The notes below the pieces were generated by a model. The model saw only the letters and a list, made by a program, of their open reading frames with translations. It searched no databases and was not told the origin of the DNA. Position numbers and translations under genes: made by a program. A stretch of DNA of 64,000 nt. It comes from Rhinopithecus roxellana (lineage: Eukaryota; Chordata; Mammalia; Primates; Cercopithecidae). The DNA lies in the NCBI RefSeq assembly GCF_007565055.1, contig NC_044560.1, positions 120,277,391-120,341,390 of the forward strand. Reading direction: 5' to 3'. Below are positions 1-11,300 of the stretch, one piece after another. Each line of letters opens with the position of its first letter. Within the stretch, counting starts at the first letter, position 1.

Positions 1-290
1 AGGAAGAGTAATCCCAGCACTCTGGGAGGCCCAGACGGGTGGATCACGAGGTCAGGAGATCAAGACCATCCTGGCTAACCCGGTGAAACCCCGTCTCTAC
101 TAAAAAATACAAAAAACTAGCTGGGCGAGGTGGCGGGCGCCTGTAGTCCCAGCTACTTGGGAGGCTGAGACAGGAGAATGGCGGGAACCCGGGAGGCGGA
201 GCTTGCAGTGAGCCGAGATCCGGCCACTGCACTCCAGCCTGGGCCACAGAGCGAGACTCCGTCTCAAAAAAAAAAAAAAAAAAAAAAAAA
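1..290 (+). mobile_element. AluY, Old World monkey type
   Basis: Cut by the window's left edge. CTAGCTGGGCGAGG and CGGCCACTGC mark the monkey lineage. A 25-base poly-A tail remains. Confidence 0.9.
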
Positions 291-292
291 GA

Positions 293-800
293 AGGAAGTG
301 GTTTTTTATTCAGCCAGTGGGGGGACTCGGGCCAGCTTGAACGACGCGGATCCTGAGAGAGCTCCCGGTAGGCAATTGCCCCGGTGGAACGCAGAGCAGT
401 GCGGAGCAGGCCCCCGTGGAGGATCCACACACGTATACTGAAAAGCTAGACGAACGACTAAAACTTAATGGGCCCCCTACCCGCTGTATTCCGAATAGTA
501 ATCCAGTCAAGAAACAACCCAAAACACTCACTTCCTCTCAAAAGCCCCACCTGGTCCTATCAGGCCACGTCGAAATTTCAATTCCCAATTCTTTCCTCGA
601 CTTCTCCAAGACCGAATGAACTCTCACAAAAATTGTGATTGTGAAAGCTTAATTTTCCAATCTGCCCAATCTGTTTCCAATGGAAATTTTTTTAAGTTCC
701 TACAAGTAAAAATTTTTTATCTTAACTTTGAAATAGAAAGCATGGGAAACATTATCCAAATGTCACAGAGGATGAAAATACAGTAAAACAACAAAAAATT
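293..800. other. Unassigned block with CpG-rich part
   Basis: 293-430 is GC-rich with many CpGs. On the minus strand it ends in GGCTGAATAAAAAACC (AATAAA at 310-305), like the 3' end of a message or an LTR R region. 430-625 is lower in GC but still carries CpGs, unusual next to decayed repeats. 626-800 is plain AT-rich DNA. I recognise no gene or repeat family. Confidence 0.3.
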
Positions 801-1089
801 GCCTGGGCACGGTGGCTCATGCCTGTAATCCCAGCACTTTGGGAGGACAGGAGTTCAAGACCAGCCTGGCCAACATTGGGAAACCCTGTCTCTACTAAAA
901 ATGCAAAAATTAGCTGGTCATGTTGGCACGTGCCAGTAATCCCAGCTACTTGGGAGGCTGAGGCAGGAGAATCGCTTGAACCCGGGAGACGGAGGCTACA
1001 GTGAACCAAGATTGTGCCACTGCACTCCAGCCCAGGCAACAGAGCGAGACTCCGTTTCAAACAAAAAAGAAAGGAAAAGAAAAAAGAAA
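801..1089 (+). mobile_element. Alu (older, S/J-like)
   Basis: Short internal deletion in the left monomer; tail decayed to AAAAGAAAGGAAAAG. Confidence 0.88.
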
Positions 1090-1411
1090 TAGGGCCAACG
1101 GAGGTGGAATAATGTCTTAAAGCGCTCTCCACCCAACAGAAAGTATTCAGGCTGCAATCTCCAACCGGCAAAATCTCTTCAGTGGTACTAACACTCTCAA
1201 AATGAGATCAACATGCCAATCCAGCCCCACCCTAGTCTGGGTGTTGAATTTAAACACAGGCTACCTGCCCTTGCCTGCAGACATGGATATGTTCCAAAAT
1301 TGAGTGTCCAACTGAATTCTGAGAGATTAAACCAGACTTCATGGGACAGGATGCACCTGACTAGACCTCCTCCCAAGAGAAGAGGTACCCAAAGATCGTA
1401 TTAGCAAATGA
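1090..1411. other. No recognised feature
   Basis: Ordinary single-copy-looking sequence between two plus-strand Alus. No homology or splice structure was recognised. Confidence 0.5.
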
Positions 1412-1745
1412 CCCTTGGCAGTATGCAGTGGCTCAAGCCTGTAGTCCCAGCACTTTGGGAGGCTGAGGCAGGCAGATCACCTGGGGTCAGCAGTTCAAGA
1501 CCAGCCTGGCCAACATGGTGAAATCCTGTCTCTACTAAAAATATAAAATTTAGCCAGGCATGGTGGTGCACACCTGTAGTCCCAGCTACTCAGCTACTCA
1601 AGAGGCTGAGGCCAGAGAATCGCTTGAACCCAAAATGTGGAGGTTGCAGTGAGCTGAGATCGTGCCACTGCACGCTAGCCTGGGCGACAGAGGGAGACTC
1701 CGTCTCAAAAAAAAAAAAAAAAAGAAAAGAAAAAAGAAAAAGAAA
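1412..1745 (+). mobile_element. Alu (older)
   Basis: Decayed 5' end (CAGTATGCAGTGGCTC); a CAGCTACT duplication in the middle; A/G-rich tail. Confidence 0.85.
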
Positions 1746-1749
1746 ATGA

Positions 1750-1925
1750 CCCAGCCAGCCCGGTGTTTCACACCTGAATCCCAGCCACCATGGTGGACTC
1801 CTGTAGTCCCAGATACTTGGGAGGCTGAGGTGGGAGGATCAATTGAGCCCAAGAGGTCAAGGATACAGTGAGCAAGGATCTTACCACTGCATTCCAGCCT
1901 GAGGGACAGAGCAAGCCTGAGGGTG
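1750..1925 (+). mobile_element. Old Alu fragment with internal deletion
   Basis: Left start joined to right-monomer sequence; no true poly-A tail. Confidence 0.65.
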
Positions 1926-1985
1926 AACTGAAAGGGGTGGAGTGATTTACATCTTTTTGTTTTTTGCTGAGCCACTGCACTGGCC

Positions 1986-2122
1986 TTTTTTATTTTTTAT
2001 TTTTTTAGAGACAGGGTCTCACTATGTTGCCCAGGCTGGTCTCAAACTCTTGGCCCCAAGTGATCCTCCCATCTCAGCCTCCCAAAATGCTGGTATTACA
2101 GGCATGAGCCACTGCAGTTGGC
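1986..2122 (-). mobile_element. Alu monomer
   Basis: Single left-type monomer after a T-rich run; ends GAGCCACTGCAGTTGGC. Confidence 0.75.
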
Positions 2123-2181
2123 TCAAAACAGATTTTCAATGTAGATGAAAAAGCCTTCTATTACAAGGAGATTCCATCTAG

Positions 2182-2490
2182 GATTTTTTTTTTTTTTTTT
2201 TTTTTTTTTGAGACAGAATCTCTCTCTATCGCCCAGGCTGGAGTGCAGTGGCCGGATCTCAGCTCACTGCAAGCTCCGCCTCCCGGGTTTACGCCATTCT
2301 CCTGCCTCAGCCTCCCGAGTAGCTGGGACTACAGGCGCCTGCCACCTCGCCCAGCTAGTTTTTTGTATTTTTTAGTAGAGACGGGGTTTCACGGTGTTAG
2401 CCAGGATGGTCTTGATCTCCTGACCTCGTGATCCACCCGTCTCGGCCTCCCAAAGTGCTGGGATTACAGGCTTGAGCCACCGCGCCCGGC
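2182..2490 (-). mobile_element. AluY, Old World monkey type
   Basis: Full length with GTGGCCGGATCTC. Flanking duplication CCATCTAGGATTTTT lies on both sides. Confidence 0.95.
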
Positions 2491-2651
2491 CCCATCTAGG
2501 ATTTTTATAGGTAGAGAGAAGTCAATGCCTGGCCTCAAAGCTTCCAAGGACAGGATGATTCTTTTACATGAAATTAATGCAGCTGGTGACTGAGTTTAAT
2601 CCAATGCTCACTTACCATTTAAAAGATTTTAAAGTCTCTAAGAATTGCGCT

Positions 2652-2964
2652 GGCCGAGTGCGGTGGCTCACGCCTCTAATCCCAGCAATTTGGGAGGCCA
2701 AGGCTGGCAGATCACTTGAGGTCAGGAGTTCCAGGCCAGCCTGGCCAACATGGTGAAACCCCATCTCTACTAAAAATACAAAAAAAATTAGCCAAGCATG
2801 GTGGCCTATGCCTGTAGGCCCAGATACTCAGGAGACTGAGGCAAGAGAATCACTTGACCCTGGGAGGTGGAGGCTGCAGTGAGCCAAGATCAAGATCACA
2901 CCACTGCATTCCAGCCTGGGTGACAGAGTGAGACTGTGTCTCAAAAAAACAAACAAAGAAAAGA
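2652..2964 (+). mobile_element. Alu (S-like)
   Basis: Full length; tail AAAAAAACAAACAAAG; small AAGATC duplication in the right arm. Confidence 0.9.
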
Positions 2965-3162
2965 ATTATGTTAAATCTACTCTATCTGTGCTCTGTAAAT
3001 GGAACAACAAAGCCTGGGTGATAGCACATTTGTTTACAGTATGATTTTGAACATTTTAAGTCCACTGTTGAGAACTACTTCTCAGACCAAAAAAAAAAAA
3101 AAAAAAGATTCCCTTCAAAGCATTACTGCTCTTCAGATCCCAGATGTTCAGCCAGCAAACAC

Positions 3163-3202
3163 AATAAATAAGTAAGTAAGTAAATAAATAAATAAATAAA
3201 TA
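3163..3202. repeat. (AAAT)n microsatellite with AAGT variants
   Basis: AATAAATAAGTAAGTAAGTA followed by TAAATAAATAAATAAA, in an A-rich stretch (2966-3309) that otherwise shows nothing. Confidence 0.85.
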
Positions 3203-3309
3203 ACAAAAATATGTTACTGCTCATCAAACCTAAACACAAAAATAGAAAAATAAGAAAAAAGCAAAAGACCACACAAACACAAAATATCATTACTCTTTGA
3301 AAATGTATC

Positions 3310-3640
3310 GGCCAGGTAATCCCAGGACTTTGGGAGGCCGAGGGAGGAGAATCACGAGGTCAATCTTTTTTAAATTAAAGACCTCATTGAGGCAGGCAGA
3401 TCACGAGGTCATGAGATGGAGACCATCCTACCTAACATGGTGAAACCTCCTCTCTACTAAAAATATAAAAATTAGCTGGGCAAGGTGGCGGGCACCTGTA
3501 GTCCCAGCTACCTGGGAGGCTGAGGCAGGAGAATGGTGTGAACCCGGGAGGTGGAGCTTGCAGTGAGCCAAGATTGTGCCACTGTACTCCAGCCTGGGCA
3601 ACAGTGCGAGACTCTGTCTCAAAAAGAAGAAAAAGAAAAA
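3310..3640 (+). mobile_element. Alu, with insertion in left monomer
   Basis: 5' end deleted (GGCCAGGTAATCCCAGG). About 25 AT-rich bases near 3364-3388 interrupt it, and the CACGAGGTCA segment is repeated around them. Confidence 0.8.
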
Positions 3641-3908
3641 GACCAGCTTCTGTGAAAATATTAAAATTAAAAAAAAAAAAAAAACACTTGAACAGATGAG
3701 AAATTGCTTCTACAGATAAGCAAATAAAGTGTTTTTTTAAAGGTACTCAAATGTGTCGATTTTGTTGTTTCTCTATGTGCATATTTGCTACTGAAAATTG
3801 CAAAAGCAGTACATCACAGCTTCTTCATTGCAGTTCAAACTTTTGAAAACCAGAAAATCTATTATGCTCTAGCCAAACTACCCATGTTTTTTTCTTTTTT
3901 TATTTTCC

Positions 3909-4217
3909 TTTTTTTTTTTTTTTTTTGACAGAATCTCGCTCTGTCACCCAGGCTGGAGTACAATGGCGTGATCTTGGCTCACTGCAAGCTCTGTCTCCCG
4001 GGTTCAAGTGATTCTCCTGCCTCAGCCGCCCAAGTAGCTGGGATTAATGACGTATGCCAACATGCCCGGCTAATCTTTTGTATTTTTAGTAGAGATGGGG
4101 TTTCACCATGTTGGCCAGGCTGGTCTCAAACTCCTCAGATGATCCAGACCTCAGATGATCCAAGCGCCTCGGCCTCCCAAAGTGCTGGGATTACAGGTGT
4201 GAGCCACAGCATTGGCC
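3909..4217 (-). mobile_element. Alu (S-like)
   Basis: Contains a local duplication of CTCAGATGATCCA at 4134-4160. Confidence 0.88.
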
Positions 4218-4268
4218 TCCAATGTTTTCTTCACATTCTTTCCCTGTAAGTCACTTTCCTTCAAAGTC

Positions 4269-4580
4269 TTTTTTTTTTTTTTTTTTTTTTTTTGAGACAA
4301 GGTTTCTCTTTTTCACCCAGGCTGGAGTGCATTGGTGCAATCACGGCTCACTGCAACCTCGACCTCCTGGATTCAAGCAATCCTCCCACCTCAGCTCCCA
4401 AGTAGTTGGGACCACAGGCATGTGCCACTTCACCTGGCAAATTTTTTTGAAAAATTTGTTTGTCGAGATGGAGTCTGGCCATGTTGCCCAGGCTGGTCTT
4501 GAACTCTTAGCCTCAAGCAATACTCCTGCCACAGCCTCCCCAAACTCTGGTATTACATGCATGAGTCACCATGCCTGGCC
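4269..4580 (-). mobile_element. Alu (J-like)
   Basis: Full length and diverged; 24-base poly-T head. Confidence 0.9.
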
Positions 4581-4847
4581 TACTTCAAATTCAAAAGTTT
4601 AACCCAACCTTCACCCCAGTGTCTTCACAAATGCTTAGCAAAGAAAATTCCTAAGACAATATTGATGCACGAAATTAAAAAAGCAGTGGCAGGGTTTGAG
4701 AGGATTGGCTCCACTTTTGAAAGAAGTTCTACTGTGGGTAAAATGCTATCAAACAACATCGCATGCTACAGAGAAATCTTCATGGAAGGAAGGGTCAGTT
4801 ACTGCGGCAAATTTCATTGTTGTTTTTAAGAAATTGTTACAACCACT

Positions 4848-5155
4848 TTATTTTTTATTTTTTATTTTTTTTGAGACGGAGTCTGGCTCTGTCTCCCAGG
4901 CTGGAGTGCAGTGGCCGGATCTCAGCTCACTGCAAGCTCCGCCTCCCGGGTTTACGCCATTCTCCTGCCTCAGCCTCCCGAGTAGCTGGGACTACAGGGC
5001 CCGCCTCGTCGCCCGGCTAGTTTTTTTTTTTTGTATTTTAGTAGAGACGGGGTTTCACCGTGTTAGCCAGGATGGTCTTGATCTCCTGACCTCGTGATCC
5101 GCCCGTCTCGGCCTCCCAAAGTGCTGGGATACAGGCTTGAGCCACCGCGCCCGGC
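4848..5155 (-). mobile_element. AluY, Old World monkey type
   Basis: GTGGCCGGATCTC present. Flanked by ACAACCACTTTA duplicates at 4841 and 5157. Confidence 0.93.
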
Positions 5156-5179
5156 CACAACCACTTTAATATTTAGCAG

Positions 5180-5444
5180 CCACAGGCTGGAGTTGCAGTG
5201 GCCAGATCTCAGCTCACTGCAAGCTCCGCCTCCCGGGTTCACACCATTCTCCCTGCCTCAGCCTCTCCGAGTAGCTTGGAGACTACAGGCGCCCCGCCAT
5301 CCTCGCCCGACTAGTTTTGTGTTTTTAGTAGAGACGGGGTTTAACCGTTGTTAGCAAGGATGGTCTCGATCTCCTGACCTCTTGATCCCGCCGGTCTCAG
5401 CCTCCCAAAGTGCTGGGATTACAGGCTTGAGCCACCGCGCCCGG
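5180..5444 (-). mobile_element. AluY, Old World monkey type, lacking poly-A end
   Basis: Starts in CAGGCTGGAGTTGCAGTGG without a T run. It has many single-base insertions (CTCCCTGCC, CCTCTCCGAG) unlike its neighbour at 4848. Confidence 0.85.
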
Positions 5445-5529
5445 CGATAATTAGTATTTTTAGCAATAAAGTATTTTTATATATTTTCTTTTTAAAAAAC
5501 AATTGAGCTACAAATAAGGGCATCAAGCT

Positions 5530-5653
5530 TTTTTGTTTCTGTTTTGTTTTAGAGACGGGGTTTTGCCATGTTGTCCAGGCTGAGCTCAAGCAATCCACCT
5601 GCCTCAGCCTCCCAAAGTGCTGGGAGTACAGGCATGAGCCACGGCACCCAGCC
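5530..5653 (-). mobile_element. Alu fragment (one monomer)
   Basis: GAGACGGGGTTTTGCCATG to GCACCCAGCC only. Confidence 0.75.
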
Positions 5654-5751
5654 GGCATGGGGTGTTTTAAACTTAAGGTATGTGCCTTGTTTCCTAGCCA
5701 TAAGCCATTTCACACTTTATTAGACTACAGTGTAGTGTAAATGTAACTTAG

Positions 5752-5895
5752 TTTTTTAAGTAGAGACAGGATCTCCCTATATTGCCCAAGTTGACCTCAC
5801 AACTCCTGCCCAGGTTGACCTCACAACTCAAGTGATCCTCCCACTTCCATGGCCTAAAGTACTGGGATTATAGGCATGAGCCACCACACCCAGCC
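5752..5895 (-). mobile_element. Old Alu monomer with tandem duplication
   Basis: CCAGGTTGACCTCACAACTC segment occurs twice in tandem (5787-5828). Confidence 0.7.
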
Positions 5896-6015
5896 AATGT
5901 AACTTTATATTCACAAGGAAACAAAACAATTTGTGTGACTCGCTTTATAGCAATATTTGCTTTATTGTGGTGATCTGGAACCCAATCCACAATGTCTTTG
6001 AGGTATGGCTGTACT

Positions 6016-6304
6016 TTTTTTTTTTTTTGAGATGGAGTCTCACTCTGTGGCCCAGGCTGGAGTGCAGTGGCACGATCTCAGCTCACTGCAAGCTCCGCCT
6101 CCCGGATTCCCTCTGTTCTCCTGCCTCAGCCTCCCGAGCAGCTGGGACTACAGGCACCCACCACCACGCCTGGCTAATTTTTTAAATATTGTTAGTAGAG
6201 ACGGGGTTTCACCATGTTAGCCAGGATGGTCTCAATCTCCTGACCTCGTGATCCACCCGCCTCTCGAAGTACTGCGATTACAGGCGTGAGCCTCTGTGCC
6301 TAGC
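6016..6304 (-). mobile_element. AluY
   Basis: Full length. Flanking GAGGTATGGCTGTACTTT occurs at 6000 and 6305. Confidence 0.93.
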
Positions 6305-6424
6305 GAGGTATGGCTGTACTTTCTAAGTGTTTCCTGAGTCAGCCTACTTTTTCTCCATGTTTACTGTCATTATTCTATCCATGTGTTGTTTGTTTTGTTT
6401 TGCTGTTGTTGTTGTTGTTGTCGT

Positions 6425-6683
6425 TGTTGGGAAACAGGAACTTGCTGTGTCGACCAGGCCGGAGTGCAGTAGCATGATCATAGCTCCCTGCAGCCTCAAT
6501 CTCCTGTGTTCAAACCATTCTCCTGCCTCAGGCTCCTGAGTAGCTGAGACTACAGACGCACACTACCACATCTGGCTCATTTTTTAAAACTTGTTTGTAG
6601 AGATGGGGTCTCATCATGTTGCCCGGGCTGATGTGGAACTCCTGGCCTCGAGCAGTCCGCCTGCCTCAGCCTCCGGAGTAGCC
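6425..6683 (-). mobile_element. Old Alu, 5' truncated
   Basis: Follows a (TTG)n run; diverged J-type sequence; ends at CCTCCGGAGTAG. Confidence 0.75.
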
Positions 6684-7017
6684 CTGATCCATCCGTTGTT
6701 GAAGAGCACATGGATGTTACTTTGCAGCCTGTCATCCCGAGTTTGTGTTTGCTTGACGTTGCCTAATTCTGAGTTTCAGCTCACCCACTGTTTGTCGGTA
6801 CCATGCAGAAGAGACTGTGGCCTTCTTCCTGTATCATATCAGGAAGACTCTCACGTTGGTTTGTGCCATTACTGTGACTTTCAGCCCCGCGGTTAAGGTG
6901 GAGTTGGCCGTATTTCTCCGCTGCCATATTACTGATTTTCCTTTTGCAATGAATAAGTGTGTGAGTAGATTCTTTGAGATGAGGTATATAGCTCGTTCTT
7001 CCTCGAACTTTAAGGGT

Positions 7018-7174
7018 TTTTTTTTTTTTTTTTTTTTTTGAGGCGGAGTCTCGCTCTGCCACCCAGGCTGGAGTGCGGTGGCCAGGCTGGTTTCAAACTC
7101 CTGGGCTCAAGCAATCTTCCTGCCTTGGCCTCCCAAAGTACTGGGATTCCAAGTGTGAGCCACCACGTCGGGCC
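7018..7174 (-). mobile_element. Alu with large internal deletion
   Basis: Right-arm start GCCACCCAGGCTGGAGTGCG joins the left arm at GCCAGGCTGG; about half the element is lost. Confidence 0.85.
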
Positions 7175-7298
7175 AAGTCCTTTACCATCTTCAGAAGGCT
7201 TAGCTTGCAGTTGCAACAGAAGGATAGACTCCCAGGAAGAGTGTGAGAGAGATTTGGGGCCCAATGGAGAATATCAAGTACACTGAACTTGACTATGT

Positions 7299-8345
7299 TC
7301 ACCACGTTCTCGCTCCAGAGAAATGAGAGTCGTTACTGAAGCTGGTGCCATTTTGTGTATCTTCTGTACCTAAGGCGGATAAAAGATAGGGGAAAGAATA
7401 TAAGAGGTCAGCTTATATTCACAAACATGGAAGTCAACCTTTTCCCACCTTTTTTTCTTTTTTTTTCTTTTTTTTTTTTTGAGACGGAGTCTTACTCTGT
7501 CCCCCAGGCTGGAGTGCAGTGGTATGATCTCAGCTCACTGCAAGCTCCACCTCCCGGGTGCACGCCATTCTCCTGCCTCAGCCTCCCGAGTAGCTGGCAC
7601 CACAGGTGCCCGCCACCATGCCCAGCTAATTTTTTGTATTTTTAGTAGAGATGGGGTTTCACCGTGTTAGCCAGGATGGTCTCGATCTCTTGACCTCGTG
7701 ATCCGCCCGCCTCGGCCTCCCAAAGTGCTGGGATTACAGGCGTGAGCCACCGTGCCCAGCCCCCACCTTTTCAATCCAATATGGAACCTACTACCTCCTG
7801 AGAAAGCCATGCCCCCGCTGTCCCTGGCAGACCACACCGGAGGATTCATTCCTCCGCTCACTCAGTCACACCTTCAACAGAAGTGTATTGAGCACCTACT
7901 TTGCACCAGGCACTGTGAATACATCGGTGAACAGAATTTGTATCCATGGGGTTGCTGGACTCCAGGAAAGTGGGCAGTGGATTCTTTAGAAGGTCCACAG
8001 GCCTGGGAAGAGTCTTTGGGGACTGTAAGCAATCCCACAGTACCGTGGAGCACTTGGGTGGGAATATCCTCCACCTCCCAGAGGAGCTGTCGGCTCCACC
8101 AGGACAAAGCACTGGACATCCAAGGACTCTGCTTGTGAACCACATTGGAACAACAGGCTAGTTACCTTGCGGTCCCTCAGGAATCTTGTCCTGCTCTTCT
8201 TGTTCTAAGGAAGCCACAGGTTCCCTTTTTCTCTGGAGAAGTAATCTAGATCTTCGATTTTGGAACCAAATCTAAGTGGGTAAGACAAAGAAACTTAATT
8301 TAAACAAAGGATGTTGTGTAAAACTCATGATTGCTTTCTTCTCTT

Positions 8346-8378
<33 letters not shown>

Positions 8379-11300
8379 AGAGACAGCGGTCTCTCTCAGA
8401 GTAGCTAGTGCTACAAGTGTGTATCATCACACTAGGCTAATTTTTAAATTTTCTGTAGAGACGAGGTTTCACCACGTGGTCCAGGCTGATCTTGAACTTC
8501 TGGGCTCAAGCAATCCTCCCAAGTAGCTGGGACTAGAGGCACACTTGACTATGCCCAACCCAAGATATATATATATGTACGTATATATAATATATACGTA
8601 TATATTATATATGTGTGTACATATATATATATACACCCACACTTTTTTTTTTCTTTTTTTGAGTCTCTCTTGGTCACCCAGGCTGGAGTACAGTGGCGTG
8701 ATCTCGGCTCACCACAACCTCCACCTCCCAAGTTCAAGCAATTCTCCTGCCTCAGCCTCCCAAGTAGCTGGGATTACAGACATGCGGCACCATGCCCAGC
8801 TAAATTTTTGTATTTTTAGTAGAGACCGGGTTTCTCCATGTTGGTCAGGCTGGTCTCGAACTCCTGACCTCAGGTGATCCACCCGCCTCGGCCTCCCAAA
8901 GTGCTGGGATTACAGGTGTGAGCCACTGCGCCCAGCCACAACTCTTAATAGTGTTACAATGGCAGTTAAGTTTCAACATTGGTTTTGGAGGAGACAAACA
9001 TTCAAACCATAGCAATCGCTACCTAGCACAGTACCTAGCACATAGTAGATGCTCCAAATAATGCAAAATGAAACGAGAGAACGAAAAATGAAAATAAGAT
9101 GAGGGAGGTAAAAGGAAAGAACCATCAGAACCACTAATGTGCATTCATGTCCTGCTTACGGGAGGCAGCACTGGTTTATACGCACACACAACCTACACAG
9201 CAGTCTGACAATTTTATTCCATTTTAAGATGTGTCAGGAATGAATCCTTGGACAGACTGGTACATTTCTCTGAGCTAAATGTTAAATGTCTAAAGTGGAC
9301 ATTTAGAATTTTTTTTTTCCAAGACGGAGTCTTGCTCTGTTGCCCAGGTTGGAGTGCAGTGGTGCAATCTCTACTCACTGCAACCTCCATCTCCCGGGTT
9401 CAAGCAATTCTCCTCCCTCAGCCTGCCAAGTAGCTGGGACTACAGGCTTGCATCACCACGCCCGGCTAATTTTTTTATTTTTGTAGAGACGGGGTTTCAC
9501 CATGTTGGCCAGGCTGGTCTTGAACTCCTGACCTCAGGTGATCTGCCCATCTCAGCCTCCCAAAGTGCTGGGATTACAGACGTGAGCCACCGCACCCAGC
9601 CTGGACCTCATAATTTTAACCTCAGGGCATAATTAGAAGATCTGAAGGATACGGTAGACATAAAGACTTTAGTCAAATAGGCTGGGCACGGCAGCTCAAC
9701 TCTGTAATCCCAGCAGTTTGGGAAGCCAAGGAGGGTGGATCGCCTGAGGCCAGGAGTTCAAGATCAGCCTGGGCAACTTGGCGAAACCCTGTCTCTACTA
9801 AAAATACAAAAAATATTAGCCGGGCGTGGTAGCACACACCTGTAATCCAGGCTACTTAGGCAGCCGAAGCACAAAAACCACTTGAACCCAGGAGGTCTAG
9901 GCAGCAGTGAGGCAAGATGTCGCCACTGCACTCCAGCCTGGGTAACAGGGTGAGTACCCATCTCGTGGAAAAAAAAAAAAGGCTTTAGCCAAATGCCTGG
10001 CTTATATGCCATGTTAACTAATATTCACTAACTCAACAAATTCTCACTGGGTGTCACGTGCCACGCACTGTTCGGGAGCCAAGGAATGCAACATTGCTCA
10101 GGACAGACAGAAAATACCAGAAGGGGATGTGAGATCGAGTCCTGTGGGCACCTGGGGGTAGAAGCCAGCAGACAGGGAACAGCTGTGAAAGACCCTGAAC
10201 TGTGCCCAGCATGATGAGGAACTGCCTGAGGCCCATGTGGCTTCCCTTCCTCTATACCTATATCCCTAGAAGATGGGACAGCCACACTTATCACTCACTT
10301 GGACTCTGGACTCTGGAACACCGATTTCTTTAGCAAGTTCTTCTCTGGAATCAATCCCAGGGTATGGGTTTTTCACAAATGCCTTGATGAGAGTGTGTAA
10401 TTGAGACGTGCTGTAGGTGGTACGACACCGTCTGGCTTCTCTACCTAGGAAAGGCATGGAAAGATTGAGGGAGGCGGTCAAGGAATATTTCAAGAGTCCG
10501 TTCACATATTCAAACACACAACCCAAACTTGTCACTCTCCATCCAATTTCGATCCCACTGACTCCTCCTGAGAGGATCTTGTCCCAAGTTCCTTCTAGGT
10601 GGAAGGTTCTAGAGGAGACACGGGATGATATGTCTGGACTTAGTAGAAAGTAGGCAAGAGGCCGGGTGCAGTAGCTCACGCCTGTAATCCCAGCACTTTG
10701 AGAGGCTGAGGGGGGCAGATCAGGAGGTCAGGAGTTCAAGACCAGCCTGACCAATATGGCAAAACCTCATCTCTACTAAAAATATAAAAATTAGCTGGGT
10801 GTGGTGGCGCCTGCCTGTAAATCCCAGCTACTTGGGAGGCAGAGGTGGGAGAATTGCTTGAACCTGGGAGGCAGAGGTTGCAGGGAGCCAAGATCAAGTC
10901 CCTGCACTCCAGCCTGGGTGACAGAGTGAGACTCCGTCTCAAAAAATAAGAATAATAAAATAAATAATAAATAAATAGAAAGAAAATAGGCAAGAGAAAC
11001 ACTCAGAAGGCCTGGGAAGAGGGCAGGGGAGAACTTCTAGGGTACGATGAACCCTTTGCCACCATAAGACCCTGAATAGGAGGTCATCAGGGAAGAGACA
11101 TTCTTTTTTCAAAGTAGCAGTTGGCTTCACCGTAGAGAAGCTCTGCTGGGGAACAGAACTGAGATGCTTATTTACTTTGAAACTCCACACCAGGTTGATC
11201 TTGCCCGTGGCTCTGGCTTGACTCTAAAGTGTCAGCTTCTGGTCTTTTCTGGAATCTCTGCCTAGCTCTTCGATTCTGAAACCAAATCTAAGTGAGGAAA

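Noticed and set aside
44..430. 128-codon minus-strand frame
   Set aside because: Most of it is translated Alu (the repeated ...AGVQWPDLGSLQAPPPGF... theme). The same applies to the dozens of frames of this type across the window.
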